From Phocaeicola faecium (GTDB lineage Bacteria > Bacteroidota > Bacteroidia > Bacteroidales > Bacteroidaceae), in NCBI RefSeq assembly GCF_014837055.1, contig NZ_JACSPQ010000001.1:547035-611034 (forward strand): a stretch of DNA of 64,000 nucleotides. The letters are read 5' to 3'. Positions within the stretch are counted from its first letter, which is position 1; each line of letters opens with the position of its first letter. Positions 17,894-28,833 of the stretch are shown in pieces. The notes under the pieces are model-generated. The model searched no databases. It was not told where the DNA came from and saw only the letters and a program-made list of their open reading frames with translations. The position numbers and the translations under genes were made by a program.

Positions 17894-17913
17894 CTTTGTG
17901 TGCGCACACAAAG
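17894..17913. promoter_or_regulatory. 20-bp palindromic operator, probably for the adjacent LacI-family regulator
   Basis: CTTTGTGTGCGCACACAAAG is a perfect 20-bp palindrome with a central CG, the form favoured by LacI-family repressors. It overlaps the kdgK -7 box and the predicted start of transcription. The regulator gene starts 74 bases away on the other strand. Confidence 0.8.
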
Positions 17914-17939
17914 GTACATCTTATTTTTTAATTAGCAAA
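17909..17939 (-). promoter_or_regulatory. kdgK-eda promoter
   Basis: On the minus strand TTTG (17936-17939), 19 bases and TACCTTTG (17909-17916) match the Bacteroidetes promoter closely. The -7 box overlaps the palindromic operator. Confidence 0.75.
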
Positions 17940-17947
17940 AAAAGCAA

Positions 17948-17955
17948 TATATTTG
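17948..17955 (+). promoter_or_regulatory. Predicted -7 box for the lacI-type regulator and uxaA
   Basis: TATATTTG fits TAnnTTTG and lies 31 bases before the regulator ATG. There is no good -33 element, so the promoter may be weak or depend on an activator. Confidence 0.45.
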
Positions 17956-17986
17956 TTCCTTAAAAACTCATGAAACAAGTAGATAT

Positions 17987-19060
17987 ATGGAGAAAGAACA
18001 AGGGCGTATCCGCATCAAAGATATAGCTCGCCAAGCAGGAGTTTCGGTAGGAACAATAGACAGAGTGCTTCATGGGCGAAGCGGAGTATCAGCAGAAAGC
18101 CGAAAGAAAGTAGAGGAGGTGTTGAAGCAGTTAGACTATCAGCCTAACATGTATGCCAGCGCATTAGCCTCGAATAAAAAATATAAATTCGCTTGTTTTA
18201 TCCCTTTACACGTTTCGGGGGAATATTGGGAAGATGTAGAGCAAGGCATGGCTCAAGCTGTAAGTACGTATTCTGATTTTAATATTTCCTTAGAAACGTT
18301 TTATTACGACCAGTATGTTTCGGGAGCGTTTCAGGCCGTTGGAGAATCTGTCATGCAGTCGCTTCCTGATGCCCTTGTTTTGTCGCCGACGGGTGAGGAT
18401 GAAACAGCACTTTTCGTATCTCAGTTACAGCGTGCAGGCATACCTTATATATTTATAGATTCTAATATTCCACGTCTTAATCCTTTGGCATTTTATGGGC
18501 AACATGCGCGTCAAAGCGGTTATTTTGCAGCCCGTATCCTGAAATTGTTGTCGCAGGAGAGCGAAGAGATAGTTGTTTTCCGACAGATAAATGAAGGTCA
18601 TTTGGGTTCTAACCAGCAGTTTTATCGAGAAGCAGGATTCCATTCATACATGAAAGAGCATCACCCTGATTTGAAAATACACGAGCTGAATTTTTACGCC
18701 AAACAGCCTGACGAAAACGAACCGCTGCTCGATCATTTTTTTGCTTCACATCCTAATGTCACATGCGGCATTACATTCAATTCGAAAGTATACATCATCG
18801 GCGAATATATGGAGAAACACCGGCGGAAAGATTTCCGTTTGATGGGGTACGACCTTTTGCGACGTAACGTATCCTGTCTGAAAAACGGAACGGTGGATTT
18901 TATCATTGCCCAGCAGCCTACGCTACAAGGATACAACAGCATAGAGTGTTTATGTAACCATTTAATCTTAAAGAAAAAAGTAAAGCAATACAATTACATG
19001 CCCATCAGTTTGATAACGGTAGATAACATGGACTTCTACATCGACAGTCATACTTTATAA
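17987..19060 (+). CDS. LacI-family transcriptional regulator
   Basis: A 357-residue regulator. The N-terminal LacI helix-turn-helix (residues ~8-55) reads IRIKDIARQAGVSVGTIDRV, with the hinge helix YQPNMYASALA after it. A periplasmic-binding-protein-like sensor domain fills the rest (about 65-355). It probably senses a hexuronate intermediate such as KDG and represses kdgK-eda at the 20-bp palindrome between the two genes. uxaA starts 4 bases after its stop. Ligand and direction of control are inferred from context. Confidence 0.93.
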   Translation: MEKEQGRIRIKDIARQAGVSVGTIDRVLHGRSGVSAESRKKVEEVLKQLDYQPNMYASALASNKKYKFACFIPLHVSGEYWEDVEQGMAQAVSTYSDFNISLETFYYDQYVSGAFQAVGESVMQSLPDALVLSPTGEDETALFVSQLQRAGIPYIFIDSNIPRLNPLAFYGQHARQSGYFAARILKLLSQESEEIVVFRQINEGHLGSNQQFYREAGFHSYMKEHHPDLKIHELNFYAKQPDENEPLLDHFFASHPNVTCGITFNSKVYIIGEYMEKHRRKDFRLMGYDLLRRNVSCLKNGTVDFIIAQQPTLQGYNSIECLCNHLILKKKVKQYNYMPISLITVDNMDFYIDSHTL

Positions 19061-19064
19061 AATC

Positions 19065-20555
19065 ATGGAAACTCGCTGTTTGAAAATAAACCCAACGGAT
19101 AACGTAGCTGTGGCGATTCTCCCGCTTCGAGCAGGGGAAACGATTTGTATATGCGGAAAGGAAATCACCCTGCGCACCGATGTGCCTGCCGGACACAAGG
19201 TGACGTTAAAAAAATTCATAAAAGGGGAGAATGTAATCAAATACGGTTATCCCATCGGTCATACCATCAAGCCGATGGCACAGGGAAGCTGGATAAGTGA
19301 ACGGGAAATCGAAACGAACCTGTCCGGTTTGTTAGAATACAGCTATCAGCCGACAACCGTTTTACTTGATATTCCGCAAGAGAACAAAACGTTCAAAGGC
19401 TATCGGCGCAAGAACGGCGAAGTAGGTATCCGCAACGAAATTTGGATAATCCCAACCGTAGGATGTGTGAACGGTGTAGTCAGCCGACTGGCGGATTTAT
19501 TGCAGCGCGAAACCGGCGGTAAAGGGATAGACGGCATTCGGGCTTTTCCGCACAATTACGGTTGTTCTCAGTTAGGCGAAGACCATGAAAACACAAAAAA
19601 GATTCTGCGCAACACAACGCTTCACCCCAATGCCGGCGGCGTATTGGTGGTAGGTTTAGGCTGCGAGAACAATCAGCCCGACGACTTCCGTAAATATCTT
19701 GGTGCGTATGACAACGAGCGGATCCGTTTCCTGATAACTCAGAATGTAGACGACGAACTGGAAGAGGGTATGCGTATCTTACGCGAGATTTATGCACGCT
19801 GCAAGGAGGATGTGCGTTCCGACATCCCTCTGTCGGAACTTCGGATAGGACTGAAATGCGGAGGTTCCGACGGGTTTTCAGGCATCACGGCAAACCCGCT
19901 TTTGGGACTGTTTTCCGATTACCTGATAGCTCAAGGCGGAACAACGGTATTGACCGAAGTTCCGGAGATGTTTGGTGCGGAAACGATATTGATGAACCGA
20001 TGTCGTAACAAAGAATTATTCGAACAAACCGTACGTTTGATAAACGACTTTAAAACATATTTTCTTTCGCATGGCGAACCGGTGGGTGAAAATCCTTCGC
20101 CCGGAAACAAAGCCGGCGGAATTTCCACGCTGGAAGAAAAAGCATTAGGGTGTACGCAGAAATGCGGAAAAAGTTACGTGTCGGGGGTAATGTCCTACGG
20201 CGAACGGTTGCAGTCGAAAGGATTGAATCTGCTTTCGGCTCCGGGCAACGACCTTGTGGCAGCAACGGCATTGGCAGCCTGCGGTTGCCACCTGATTCTA
20301 TTCACCACCGGACGCGGTACACCTTTCGGTACTTACGTGCCCACACTTAAAATAGCCACCAACTCGGCTCTGGCAAAACACAAGCCGAAGTGGATAGATT
20401 TTAATGCAGGGACTATCGTTGAGGGCGAGTCCATCGAAATTACCTGCCGGCGCTTTATCGATTACGTTATCAGAGTAGCAAGCGGGGAGCAGGTTAGCAA
20501 CGAGCGAGCCGGATATCACGAACTTGCCATCTTTAAAACCGGAGTAACCTTATAG
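19065..20555 (+). CDS. uxaA: Altronate dehydratase (UxaA family)
   Basis: A 496-residue UxaA-type dehydratase. The N-terminal SAF-like domain (about 1-95) is followed by the large catalytic part with NYGCSQLGEDHENTK, GLKCGGSDGFSGITANP and AATALAACGCHLILFTTGRGT. Family members remove water from D-altronate (or galactarate) to give KDG, which kdgK and eda then process. It is coupled to the regulator gene. No uxaB, uxaC or transporter is in the window, so the upper pathway must be elsewhere. Galactarate as substrate cannot be ruled out. Confidence 0.9.
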   Translation: METRCLKINPTDNVAVAILPLRAGETICICGKEITLRTDVPAGHKVTLKKFIKGENVIKYGYPIGHTIKPMAQGSWISEREIETNLSGLLEYSYQPTTVLLDIPQENKTFKGYRRKNGEVGIRNEIWIIPTVGCVNGVVSRLADLLQRETGGKGIDGIRAFPHNYGCSQLGEDHENTKKILRNTTLHPNAGGVLVVGLGCENNQPDDFRKYLGAYDNERIRFLITQNVDDELEEGMRILREIYARCKEDVRSDIPLSELRIGLKCGGSDGFSGITANPLLGLFSDYLIAQGGTTVLTEVPEMFGAETILMNRCRNKELFEQTVRLINDFKTYFLSHGEPVGENPSPGNKAGGISTLEEKALGCTQKCGKSYVSGVMSYGERLQSKGLNLLSAPGNDLVAATALAACGCHLILFTTGRGTPFGTYVPTLKIATNSALAKHKPKWIDFNAGTIVEGESIEITCRRFIDYVIRVASGEQVSNERAGYHELAIFKTGVTL

Positions 20556-20636
20556 TCCCGCTGCTTATTCGCATAGCGCACTTCTATAAATGTTCTTATC
20601 TGACGAAATCGCAGGATAATTTTCCATCGGCATCTT

Positions 20637-20737
20637 TCGTAAAACGCTACCGTTAGTGTTACTCATTCCATGCGGTAGCGTTACTTCGTTCTACCCATAG
20701 CGTTGATGGGTTCTACCGTTAGCGTTTTCAGACTCCA
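20637..20737 (+). repeat. Dispersed intergenic repeat, copy R4
   Basis: Contains CTACCGTTAGTGTT, ATGCGGTAGCGTTAC, TTCTACCCATAGCG and a second TTCTACCGTTAGCG in order. It is the clearest copy and serves as the reference for the others. It follows uxaA in an 830-base gap. Confidence 0.75.
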
Positions 20738-20878
20738 TGATTAGTCTCGCAGGCTAAATCGCGAGAATCCAAAATTTGAAGCCGCACGAGACTTTCTCCG
20801 CAAATTTTAAAATCTCAGCATAACACGTAAGGTTCTCCCAATGGCAGAGTAGCACGGGGCATTTTAAAGCGAATCATA

Positions 20879-21385
20879 TTACAAATGTAACGGGAAGCAG
20901 GTTTATTTATGTAATATCACAAATGTAATCAGCCGTAATTTGTGTACATTTGTAATAGGATAGGGGAGTCAGGCTATTAGAATCCATATTTGTTTCCAAT
21001 CGGAATGTAAACAAATACTATTGTAAACGTATAGATATTAATGGCTTAATATGAACCTTTTAAGTATTGAAAATCAGAAAAATAACAAGAACATATAAAT
21101 AAAAACTCCAATAATTTATGCAAATCATCGGTTTACGTATGTAAAGCAAGCGTTTTACACCTATATTTATTTATTAATCACGTTATTACCATTAATATAA
21201 GGATTGATATTAAAGCGATTATTCAAGTAAAAATAAGGGATTTACATCTGTAATACAGCTATTTGGATAGAAATCACAACCTTTGTAATACATTTGTAAA
21301 ACTTTACTTTTCTAAAATTAAATTTGCTTTTGTCAATCCCTATTTATACCTTTGTAATGTGAAATTTTTAATATTACATCTGTAA
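20879..21385. promoter_or_regulatory. Cluster of TTACA-NN-TGTAA palindromes
   Basis: Three perfect copies stand at 20879-20890, 21242-21253 and 21374-21385, the last ending directly at the ATG of the XRE-type gene. Copies with one mismatch are at 20917-20928, 20944-20955, 21133-21144 and 21288-21299. Such a cluster is what one expects for multiple operators of the adjacent regulator. The DNA is otherwise A/T-rich and shows no gene. Confidence 0.7.
21323..21354 (+). promoter_or_regulatory. Promoter of the XRE-type regulator
   Basis: TTTG (21323-21326), 20 bases, then TACCTTTG (21347-21354). The predicted start is near 21361, so a palindromic site covers the leader up to the ATG. Confidence 0.65.
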
Positions 21386-21835
21386 ATGAAAGACCGTATT
21401 CAACAAATAATGCAGAAAGAGGGACTGACGAATGCCGAATTTGCCGAGAAAATCGGTGTTTCCACCTCTTCGCTCTCTCACATCTTCAGCGGGCGCAATA
21501 ACCCAAGTCTGGATGTGGTAATGCGGATTCATAAGGCATGTCCGTATGTCAATCTCGATTGGCTTCTCTACGGAGAGGGACAAATGGAAAGCCGGAAACA
21601 GGCTGTTACCGGCATTGACCAGTTTTCTCAGGCTGCCGAGAATCGCGAATTTACGGACAGACCGTCGGGCGATAACGATTTTCGCAAGGAAAACCCGCCA
21701 CAACCGCCGTTTTACATGCCTAAAGAAACTGTAAGAGAAGAAATTAAGTATATAGAAAAGCCTCATCCCAAAATAACAGAAATAAGAATTTTCTTCGATA
21801 ACGGAACGTATGAAACCTTTAAACCGGAAAAATAG
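21386..21835 (+). CDS. XRE-family helix-turn-helix regulator
   Basis: A 149-residue protein. The first ~70 residues are a Cro/CI-type HTH (GLTNAEFAEKIGVSTSSLSH, then GRNNPSLDVVMRIH and DWLLYGEG). The remaining half is charged and probably disordered, with a PPQPPFYMPKE stretch, and ends in a short strand-like tail. No catalytic or sensor domain is seen. The palindrome cluster upstream, one copy touching the start codon, suggests tight autorepression. Targets beyond itself are unknown. It is not beside any phage gene. Confidence 0.88.
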   Translation: MKDRIQQIMQKEGLTNAEFAEKIGVSTSSLSHIFSGRNNPSLDVVMRIHKACPYVNLDWLLYGEGQMESRKQAVTGIDQFSQAAENREFTDRPSGDNDFRKENPPQPPFYMPKETVREEIKYIEKPHPKITEIRIFFDNGTYETFKPEK

Positions 21836-21854
21836 CTGATAATCGCCCTGCCGC

Positions 21855-21889
21855 TTTGTCGGGTTGTATTATGTAAATTCGTATCTTTG
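21855..21889 (+). promoter_or_regulatory. Predicted pyrK-pyrD promoter
   Basis: TATCTTTG at 21882-21889 with TTTG at 21855-21858 (23 bases) or TTG at 21864-21866 (15 bases) upstream; neither spacing is ideal. It lies 29 bases before the pyrK ATG. Confidence 0.55.
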
Positions 21890-21918
21890 CCCTACGAAAC
21901 GATTTACCTGATTTTTGT

Positions 21919-22695
21919 ATGAAGAAATACATTTTAGATTTAACGGTTACAGAGAACATACGGTTGCACACCAACTATGTCCTCATCAAACTAACTCAAT
22001 CCGAGCCTCTGCCCGATATGCTTCCGGGACAGTTCGCCGAAATCCGAGTAGATGGTTCGAACACTACATTCTTGCGTCGTCCCATATCCATCAATTATGT
22101 AGATAGGACTACAAACGAAGTGTGGTTCTTAATCCAACTGGTAGGCGACGGAACACGCCAACTGGCTACTGTAAAAAAAGGCGATAACGTAAACGTAGTG
22201 CTCCCGCTGGGGAACGGATTTTCGATGCCGCAAACTCCCGACGAAAAGGTATTGCTGATAGGTGGCGGCGTAGGTACGGCACCCATGCTCTACTTGGGTG
22301 AAGCCTTGCTGAAAATGGGATGCAAACCAGCCTTCCTTTTGGGGGCGCGCTCAAAGAATGACTTGCTGCAACTGGAACAGTTTGAAGCCTTCGGCGATGT
22401 GTACACCACAACGGAAGACGGCAGCGCAGGCGAGAAAGGATACGTGACTATGCACAGTATTCTGAGGGGAAATAAATTTGACAAAATTTACACCTGCGGT
22501 CCCAAACCCATGATGATGGCGGTAGCCAAATATGCAAGCGAACACAACATCGAATGCGAAGTGTCGCTGGAGAATACCATGGCGTGCGGCGTGGGCGCTT
22601 GTCTTTGCTGTGTAGAGAACACAAAAGAAGGACACGTGTGTGTATGTAAAGAAGGTCCGGTATTTAATATAAAGAAATTATTATGGCAGATTTAA
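21919..22695 (+). CDS. pyrK: Dihydroorotate dehydrogenase B, electron transfer subunit
   Basis: PyrK passes electrons from dihydroorotate oxidation in PyrD to NAD+ through FAD and a 2Fe-2S cluster. The 258-residue protein has the FAD motif FLRRPISIN, the NAD-binding [12 protein letters not shown] and the C-terminal cysteines [10 protein letters not shown]...CVCKEGP that hold the cluster. Its end overlaps pyrD by 13 bases, so the subunits are translationally coupled. Confidence 0.96.
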   Translation: MKKYILDLTVTENIRLHTNYVLIKLTQSEPLPDMLPGQFAEIRVDGSNTTFLRRPISINYVDRTTNEVWFLIQLVGDGTRQLATVKKGDNVNVVLPLGNGFSMPQTPDEKVLLIGGGVGTAPMLYLGEALLKMGCKPAFLLGARSKNDLLQLEQFEAFGDVYTTTEDGSAGEKGYVTMHSILRGNKFDKIYTCGPKPMMMAVAKYASEHNIECEVSLENTMACGVGACLCCVENTKEGHVCVCKEGPVFNIKKLLWQI

Positions 22696-23594
22696 GTGTA
22701 AACATTGGCAAGCTGAATATGGCGAATCCGGTGATGACGGCATCGGGTACATTCGGTTATGGACTGGAGTTTCAGGACTTTGTTGACTTGGAGAAAATCG
22801 GGGGCATCATCGTGAAAGGTACTACGCTTCATCACCGTGAAGGGAATCCTTATCCGCGTATGGCGGAAACTCCGATGGGGATGCTGAACGCCGTAGGACT
22901 TCAGAATAAAGGAGTGCATTATTTTGTAGAACACATCTATCCTACGATAAAGGATATACGCACCAACATGATTGTAAACGTATCGGGCTCGCAAGTGGAG
23001 GATTATGCAGAAACGGCAAGCATCATCAACGAACTTGAGAATATCCCTGCCATCGAGCTGAATATCTCTTGCCCGAACGTAAAGCAGGGAGGTATGGCTT
23101 TCGGCGTGACTGCCCGCGGAGCTGCCGAGGTGGTAAGCGCGGTGCGCAAGGCATATAAAAAGACACTGATTGTAAAGCTCTCGCCGAACGTAACCGACAT
23201 TACGGAGATAGCACGTGCAGTAGAAGGTGCCGGGGCAGACAGCGTTTCGCTTATCAACACGCTGCTGGGGATGGCTATCGACGCTGAAAAACGTAAGCCT
23301 GTATTGTCTACCACCACCGGAGGTATGAGCGGGGCAGCAGTTAAGCCCATCGCGTTGCGCATGGTATGGCAGGTAGCTAATGCCGTGAAGATTCCGGTTA
23401 TCGGACTGGGAGGTATCATGAACTGGAAAGATGCCGTAGAGTTTTTGCTGGCGGGAGCCACGGCTATCCAGATAGGAACCGCAAACTTTATCGACCCTGC
23501 CGTTACCGTGAAAGTAGCTGCCGGCATTGATGATTACCTGAACCGTCACGGGTATGCTTCCGTTCGCGACATCATTGGAGCACTGGAAGTATAA
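22683..23594 (+). CDS. pyrD: Dihydroorotate dehydrogenase B, catalytic subunit
   Basis: PyrD oxidises dihydroorotate to orotate with FMN. The 303-residue protein is class 1B: the active base is Cys130 in [13 protein letters not shown], and it is paired with PyrK. The C-terminal phosphate-binding part reads [21 protein letters not shown]. This is the fourth pyrimidine step. Steps two (pyrBI) and four are thus on separate transcripts in this window. Confidence 0.97.
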   Translation: MADLSVNIGKLNMANPVMTASGTFGYGLEFQDFVDLEKIGGIIVKGTTLHHREGNPYPRMAETPMGMLNAVGLQNKGVHYFVEHIYPTIKDIRTNMIVNVSGSQVEDYAETASIINELENIPAIELNISCPNVKQGGMAFGVTARGAAEVVSAVRKAYKKTLIVKLSPNVTDITEIARAVEGAGADSVSLINTLLGMAIDAEKRKPVLSTTTGGMSGAAVKPIALRMVWQVANAVKIPVIGLGGIMNWKDAVEFLLAGATAIQIGTANFIDPAVTVKVAAGIDDYLNRHGYASVRDIIGALEV

Positions 23595-23600
23595 AGACAT

Positions 23601-23652
23601 AAAAAAAATCCGGTTCAGACCGGGCGGGCTTTCCGCCTGTTCTGAACCGGAA
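23601..23652 (-). terminator. trmD terminator (also between pyrD and trmD)
   Basis: TCCGGTTCAGA (23609-23619) pairs with TCTGAACCGGA (23641-23651), with an inner GGCGG/CCGCC stem. The minus strand continues with eight T, so it stops trmD. On the plus strand it lacks a T-run and would act weakly on pyrD. Confidence 0.8.
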
Positions 23653-23670
23653 TAACGTAAATATTATTTA

Positions 23671-26451
<2,781 letters not shown>

Positions 26452-26504
26452 TAAAGAAAAGACTAAAAAGCTATTAAAAATAAACTTTTAACAGAAAATA
26501 TTTC

Positions 26505-26512
26505 TACTTTTG
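26505..26512 (+). promoter_or_regulatory. Predicted -7 box for dapA
   Basis: TACTTTTG, 31 bases before the ATG chosen for dapA. No clear -33 element. Confidence 0.5.
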
Positions 26513-26543
26513 TAATCAAAATAACGTGTATACGAACTTATCT

Positions 26544-27437
26544 ATGATACAGAGAAGACTTAGAGGAATGGGAGTGGCTCTGATTACTCCTTTCAAAGAA
26601 GATGGAAGCGTAGACTATGATGCGCTGGTGAGGTTGGTTGAATTTCAGGTGCAAAACGGAACTGATTTTCTTTGTGTATTAGGAACTACCGCAGAAACTC
26701 CGACATTGACTGCCGAAGAAAAAAAGAAAATAAAACAAACTGTTGTAGAACGGGTAAACGGGCGTATTCCTATCTTGTTGGGCGTAAGCAGCAACTGTAC
26801 CCAAACGGTTGTCGATACTTTGAAAAACGATGATTTCAGCGGTGTAGACGCTGTATTGGTTGCAGTTCCTTATTACAACAAACCCTCGCAAGAAGGCATT
26901 TACCAACACTATAAAGCCATCGCAAATGCTACCAAACTTCCGGTGGTTCTTTATAACGTACCGGGACGCACGGGAGTAAACATGACTGCTGAAACTACGC
27001 TCCGACTTGCACGCGACTTTGAAAACATCGTTGCCATAAAAGAGGCATCGGGAAATATTACGCAGATGGATGATATCATCAAGAACAAACCTAAAAACTT
27101 CGATGTCATCTCCGGAGACGACGGCATTACCTTCCCGCTTATTACGCTGGGAGCGGTAGGAGTTATTTCAGTTATCGGCAACGCTTTCCCGAAAGAGTTC
27201 AGCCGCATGACACGCTTGGCTTTGGCTGGTGATTATACAAGCGCATTAAGCATCCATCACAAATTTACCGAACTGTTTAAGCTATTGTTTGTCGACGGTA
27301 ATCCGGCAGGCGTGAAAGCAATGCTGAGCATGATGGGCATGATTGAGAACCGCCTTCGCCTTCCTCTTGTGCCAACTCGTATTACCACCTATGAAGAAAT
27401 GCGCCGCATCTTGGAGCAACTAAAAATAAAATGTTGA
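26544..27437 (+). CDS. dapA: 4-hydroxy-tetrahydrodipicolinate synthase
   Basis: DapA condenses pyruvate with aspartate semialdehyde, the first step towards lysine and diaminopimelate for the cell wall. I chose the ATG at 26544 (297 residues). A GTG at 26526 is in frame but only a few bases from the likely transcription start. Catalytic Lys166 is in VAIKEASGN, Tyr137 in VLYNVPGRTG, and the GTTAETPTL motif is at 47-55. The gene is single and ends with a clear terminator. Confidence 0.96.
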   Translation: MIQRRLRGMGVALITPFKEDGSVDYDALVRLVEFQVQNGTDFLCVLGTTAETPTLTAEEKKKIKQTVVERVNGRIPILLGVSSNCTQTVVDTLKNDDFSGVDAVLVAVPYYNKPSQEGIYQHYKAIANATKLPVVLYNVPGRTGVNMTAETTLRLARDFENIVAIKEASGNITQMDDIIKNKPKNFDVISGDDGITFPLITLGAVGVISVIGNAFPKEFSRMTRLALAGDYTSALSIHHKFTELFKLLFVDGNPAGVKAMLSMMGMIENRLRLPLVPTRITTYEEMRRILEQLKIKC

Positions 27438-27455
27438 TTACAACCTCTACACAAG

Positions 27456-27498
27456 AAATCCTCCTTACAGATTCATGAATTTGCAAGGAGGATTTTTT
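27456..27498 (+). terminator. dapA terminator
   Basis: AAATCCTCCTT (27456-27466) pairs with AAGGAGGATTT (27485-27495), followed by further T. Confidence 0.88.
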
Positions 27499-27643
27499 GT
27501 ATCTGGAAACCAGAAAGTTGCCAATGAAGCGACCTTATGTTAAAAGTATACAAACCAAAGCCTAATAATAGACAGATAAATTGTTTTTCCCCCATCTTTT
27601 TAGTTTATTTGCAAATATACTTATCTTGATAATTAGGCATACG

Positions 27644-28411
27644 ATGAAAACATATCTTTATTCTCTGCTATTAGCTTTCTCTTTGTTCTTCTTTTCATGT
27701 AAAGATGAAAGCTCCATCGAACTCTTTCAACAGTCGTCAGAGATTGCCATGAATTTCCCGATAAAAGACGGAATCATTTCTTACCGCATCAACCACGGGG
27801 GAGAAATAGCCATGTATGGAGGAGTGGGTACTTACGGCGTTTTTTCAAATAATGAAGTGGTTGCCACTGCCGAGGTCGTTAATAACGAATATATACGGGT
27901 TTATGCACAAAGTGTCGGAACAGCAGAACTAACAGTGCAAGACGATGCGCATAACGCAGCATTGGTACGGATTGTGGTGGAACCGGATCTGCGCGAAGCT
28001 ATCGTTCTAAAAATCGATTATGAAATAGAAGGAGTTTCGGAAGAAGAGAAAGAACTGATAAAAGAAGAACTTACCGCCACCGAAGAATGGAATAATGCCC
28101 ATATCTTATTTGAATTTGACCAAGCCGATGCCGGACAGCTTACAGCAACCGATGGTAAAAGTTCAAATCACCTGATAGAGAATGTTCCATTCGTATGGAG
28201 TGATTATAACTTGTTTGTCGACGATGGGTTAAGAGCGTCTTTAAACTTTGTTTATCGTGGGAACTTACTTGCAGAAAACATTGATTCAACAGACTGTAAT
28301 TCAGAAATTCAATTCGGTGCATGGGAGCTTGATGTTACTTCCGATTTCCAAAAACAGTATCCCGGCATAACCAGTCTGAAGAAAATATTTTGGGTTACGA
28401 TAGGAAAGTGA
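27644..28411 (+). CDS. Lipoprotein of unknown function with possible Ig-like domain
   Basis: A 255-residue lipoprotein from the ATG at 27644; an upstream TTG would place a long stretch before the signal and is rejected. The lipobox ends FFFSC (Cys19). Residues ~45-105 look like a small beta domain of the bacterial Ig-like (Big_2-type) form: FSNNEVVATAEVV and VYAQSVGTAELTV. The C-terminal ~130 residues are acidic and unfamiliar. It stands alone between dapA and the tRNA-Arg genes. I do not recognise a function; surface or periplasmic location is likely. Confidence 0.75.
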   Translation: MKTYLYSLLLAFSLFFFSCKDESSIELFQQSSEIAMNFPIKDGIISYRINHGGEIAMYGGVGTYGVFSNNEVVATAEVVNNEYIRVYAQSVGTAELTVQDDAHNAALVRIVVEPDLREAIVLKIDYEIEGVSEEEKELIKEELTATEEWNNAHILFEFDQADAGQLTATDGKSSNHLIENVPFVWSDYNLFVDDGLRASLNFVYRGNLLAENIDSTDCNSEIQFGAWELDVTSDFQKQYPGITSLKKIFWVTIGK

Positions 28412-28431
28412 TTATACAAAGCAATAAGACA

Positions 28432-28471
28432 TAAAAAAAGTTCCTACATTCTTTTCAGAAAGTAGGAACTT
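28432..28471 (-). terminator. Terminator of the tRNA-Arg cluster
   Basis: AAGTTCCTAC (28438-28447) pairs with GTAGGAACTT (28462-28471). The minus strand continues with seven T. It begins 4 bases past the last tRNA. Confidence 0.82.
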
Positions 28472-28474
28472 CTG

Positions 28475-28548
28475 TGACCGCGACAGGATTCAAACCTGTA
28501 ACCGGCTGATCCGTAGTCAGCTACTCTATTCAGTTGAGCTACGCGGCC
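28475..28548 (-). tRNA. tRNA-Arg (anticodon ACG), copy 1
   Basis: A 74-base cloverleaf on the minus strand: acceptor GGCCGCG/CGCGGTC, anticodon loop CTACGGA giving ACG (read as ICG), T-arm CAGGTTTGAATCCTG. CCA is not encoded. It is the promoter-distal of three nearly identical tandem copies. Confidence 0.95.
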
Positions 28549-28573
28549 ATCAATTATTAACTATGACGAAGTG

Positions 28574-28647
28574 TGACCACGACAGGATTCAAACCTGTAA
28601 CCGGCTGATCCGTAGTCAGCTACTCTATTCAGTTGAGCTACGTGGCC
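28574..28647 (-). tRNA. tRNA-Arg (anticodon ACG), copy 2
   Basis: Same as the other two copies except for one acceptor pair: GGCCACG/CGTGGTC, where a G-C pair is replaced by A-T on both strands. The change is compensatory, so the gene is under selection and functional. Confidence 0.95.
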
Positions 28648-28679
28648 AAAACTTCTTGTTTAAGAATTTCAAAGAACAG

Positions 28680-28753
28680 TGACCGCGACAGGATTCAAAC
28701 CTGTAACCGGCTGATCCGTAGTCAGCTACTCTATTCAGTTGAGCTACGCGGCC
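28680..28753 (-). tRNA. tRNA-Arg (anticodon ACG), copy 3
   Basis: Identical to copy 1 in its cloverleaf. It is nearest the promoter, and the three are probably cut from one precursor. Confidence 0.95.
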
Positions 28754-28775
28754 TTGTGTCTTTTCTTAACGGGTG

Positions 28776-28807
28776 CAAAGGTATGGCTTTTTCATGAAAC
28801 TACCAAA
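28776..28807 (-). promoter_or_regulatory. Promoter of the tRNA-Arg cluster
   Basis: TTTG (28804-28807), 20 bases, TACCTTTG (28776-28783) on the minus strand: a close match to the Bacteroidetes consensus. Confidence 0.72.
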
Positions 28808-28833
28808 TGTTTGAGCAACTTTTTTGCAATAAT

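Noticed and set aside
17864-17911. Longer kdgK reading from an ATG at 17911
   Set aside because: It would begin inside the promoter and the 20-bp palindrome; MGKIVTLGE is the normal PfkB start.
22692-23600. 302-codon open frame antisense to pyrD
   Set aside because: The translation is rich in R, H, C and S with no family features and mirrors the codon pattern of pyrD.
26526-26543. GTG start for dapA six codons upstream
   Set aside because: It is only about 7 bases from the likely transcription start; the ATG at 26544 begins at the usual family position.
28475-28753. Near-identical direct repeats about 100 bases apart, as in a CRISPR array
   Set aside because: Each unit folds as a complete tRNA-Arg; the units are 74 bases, too long for CRISPR repeats, and there are no cas genes.
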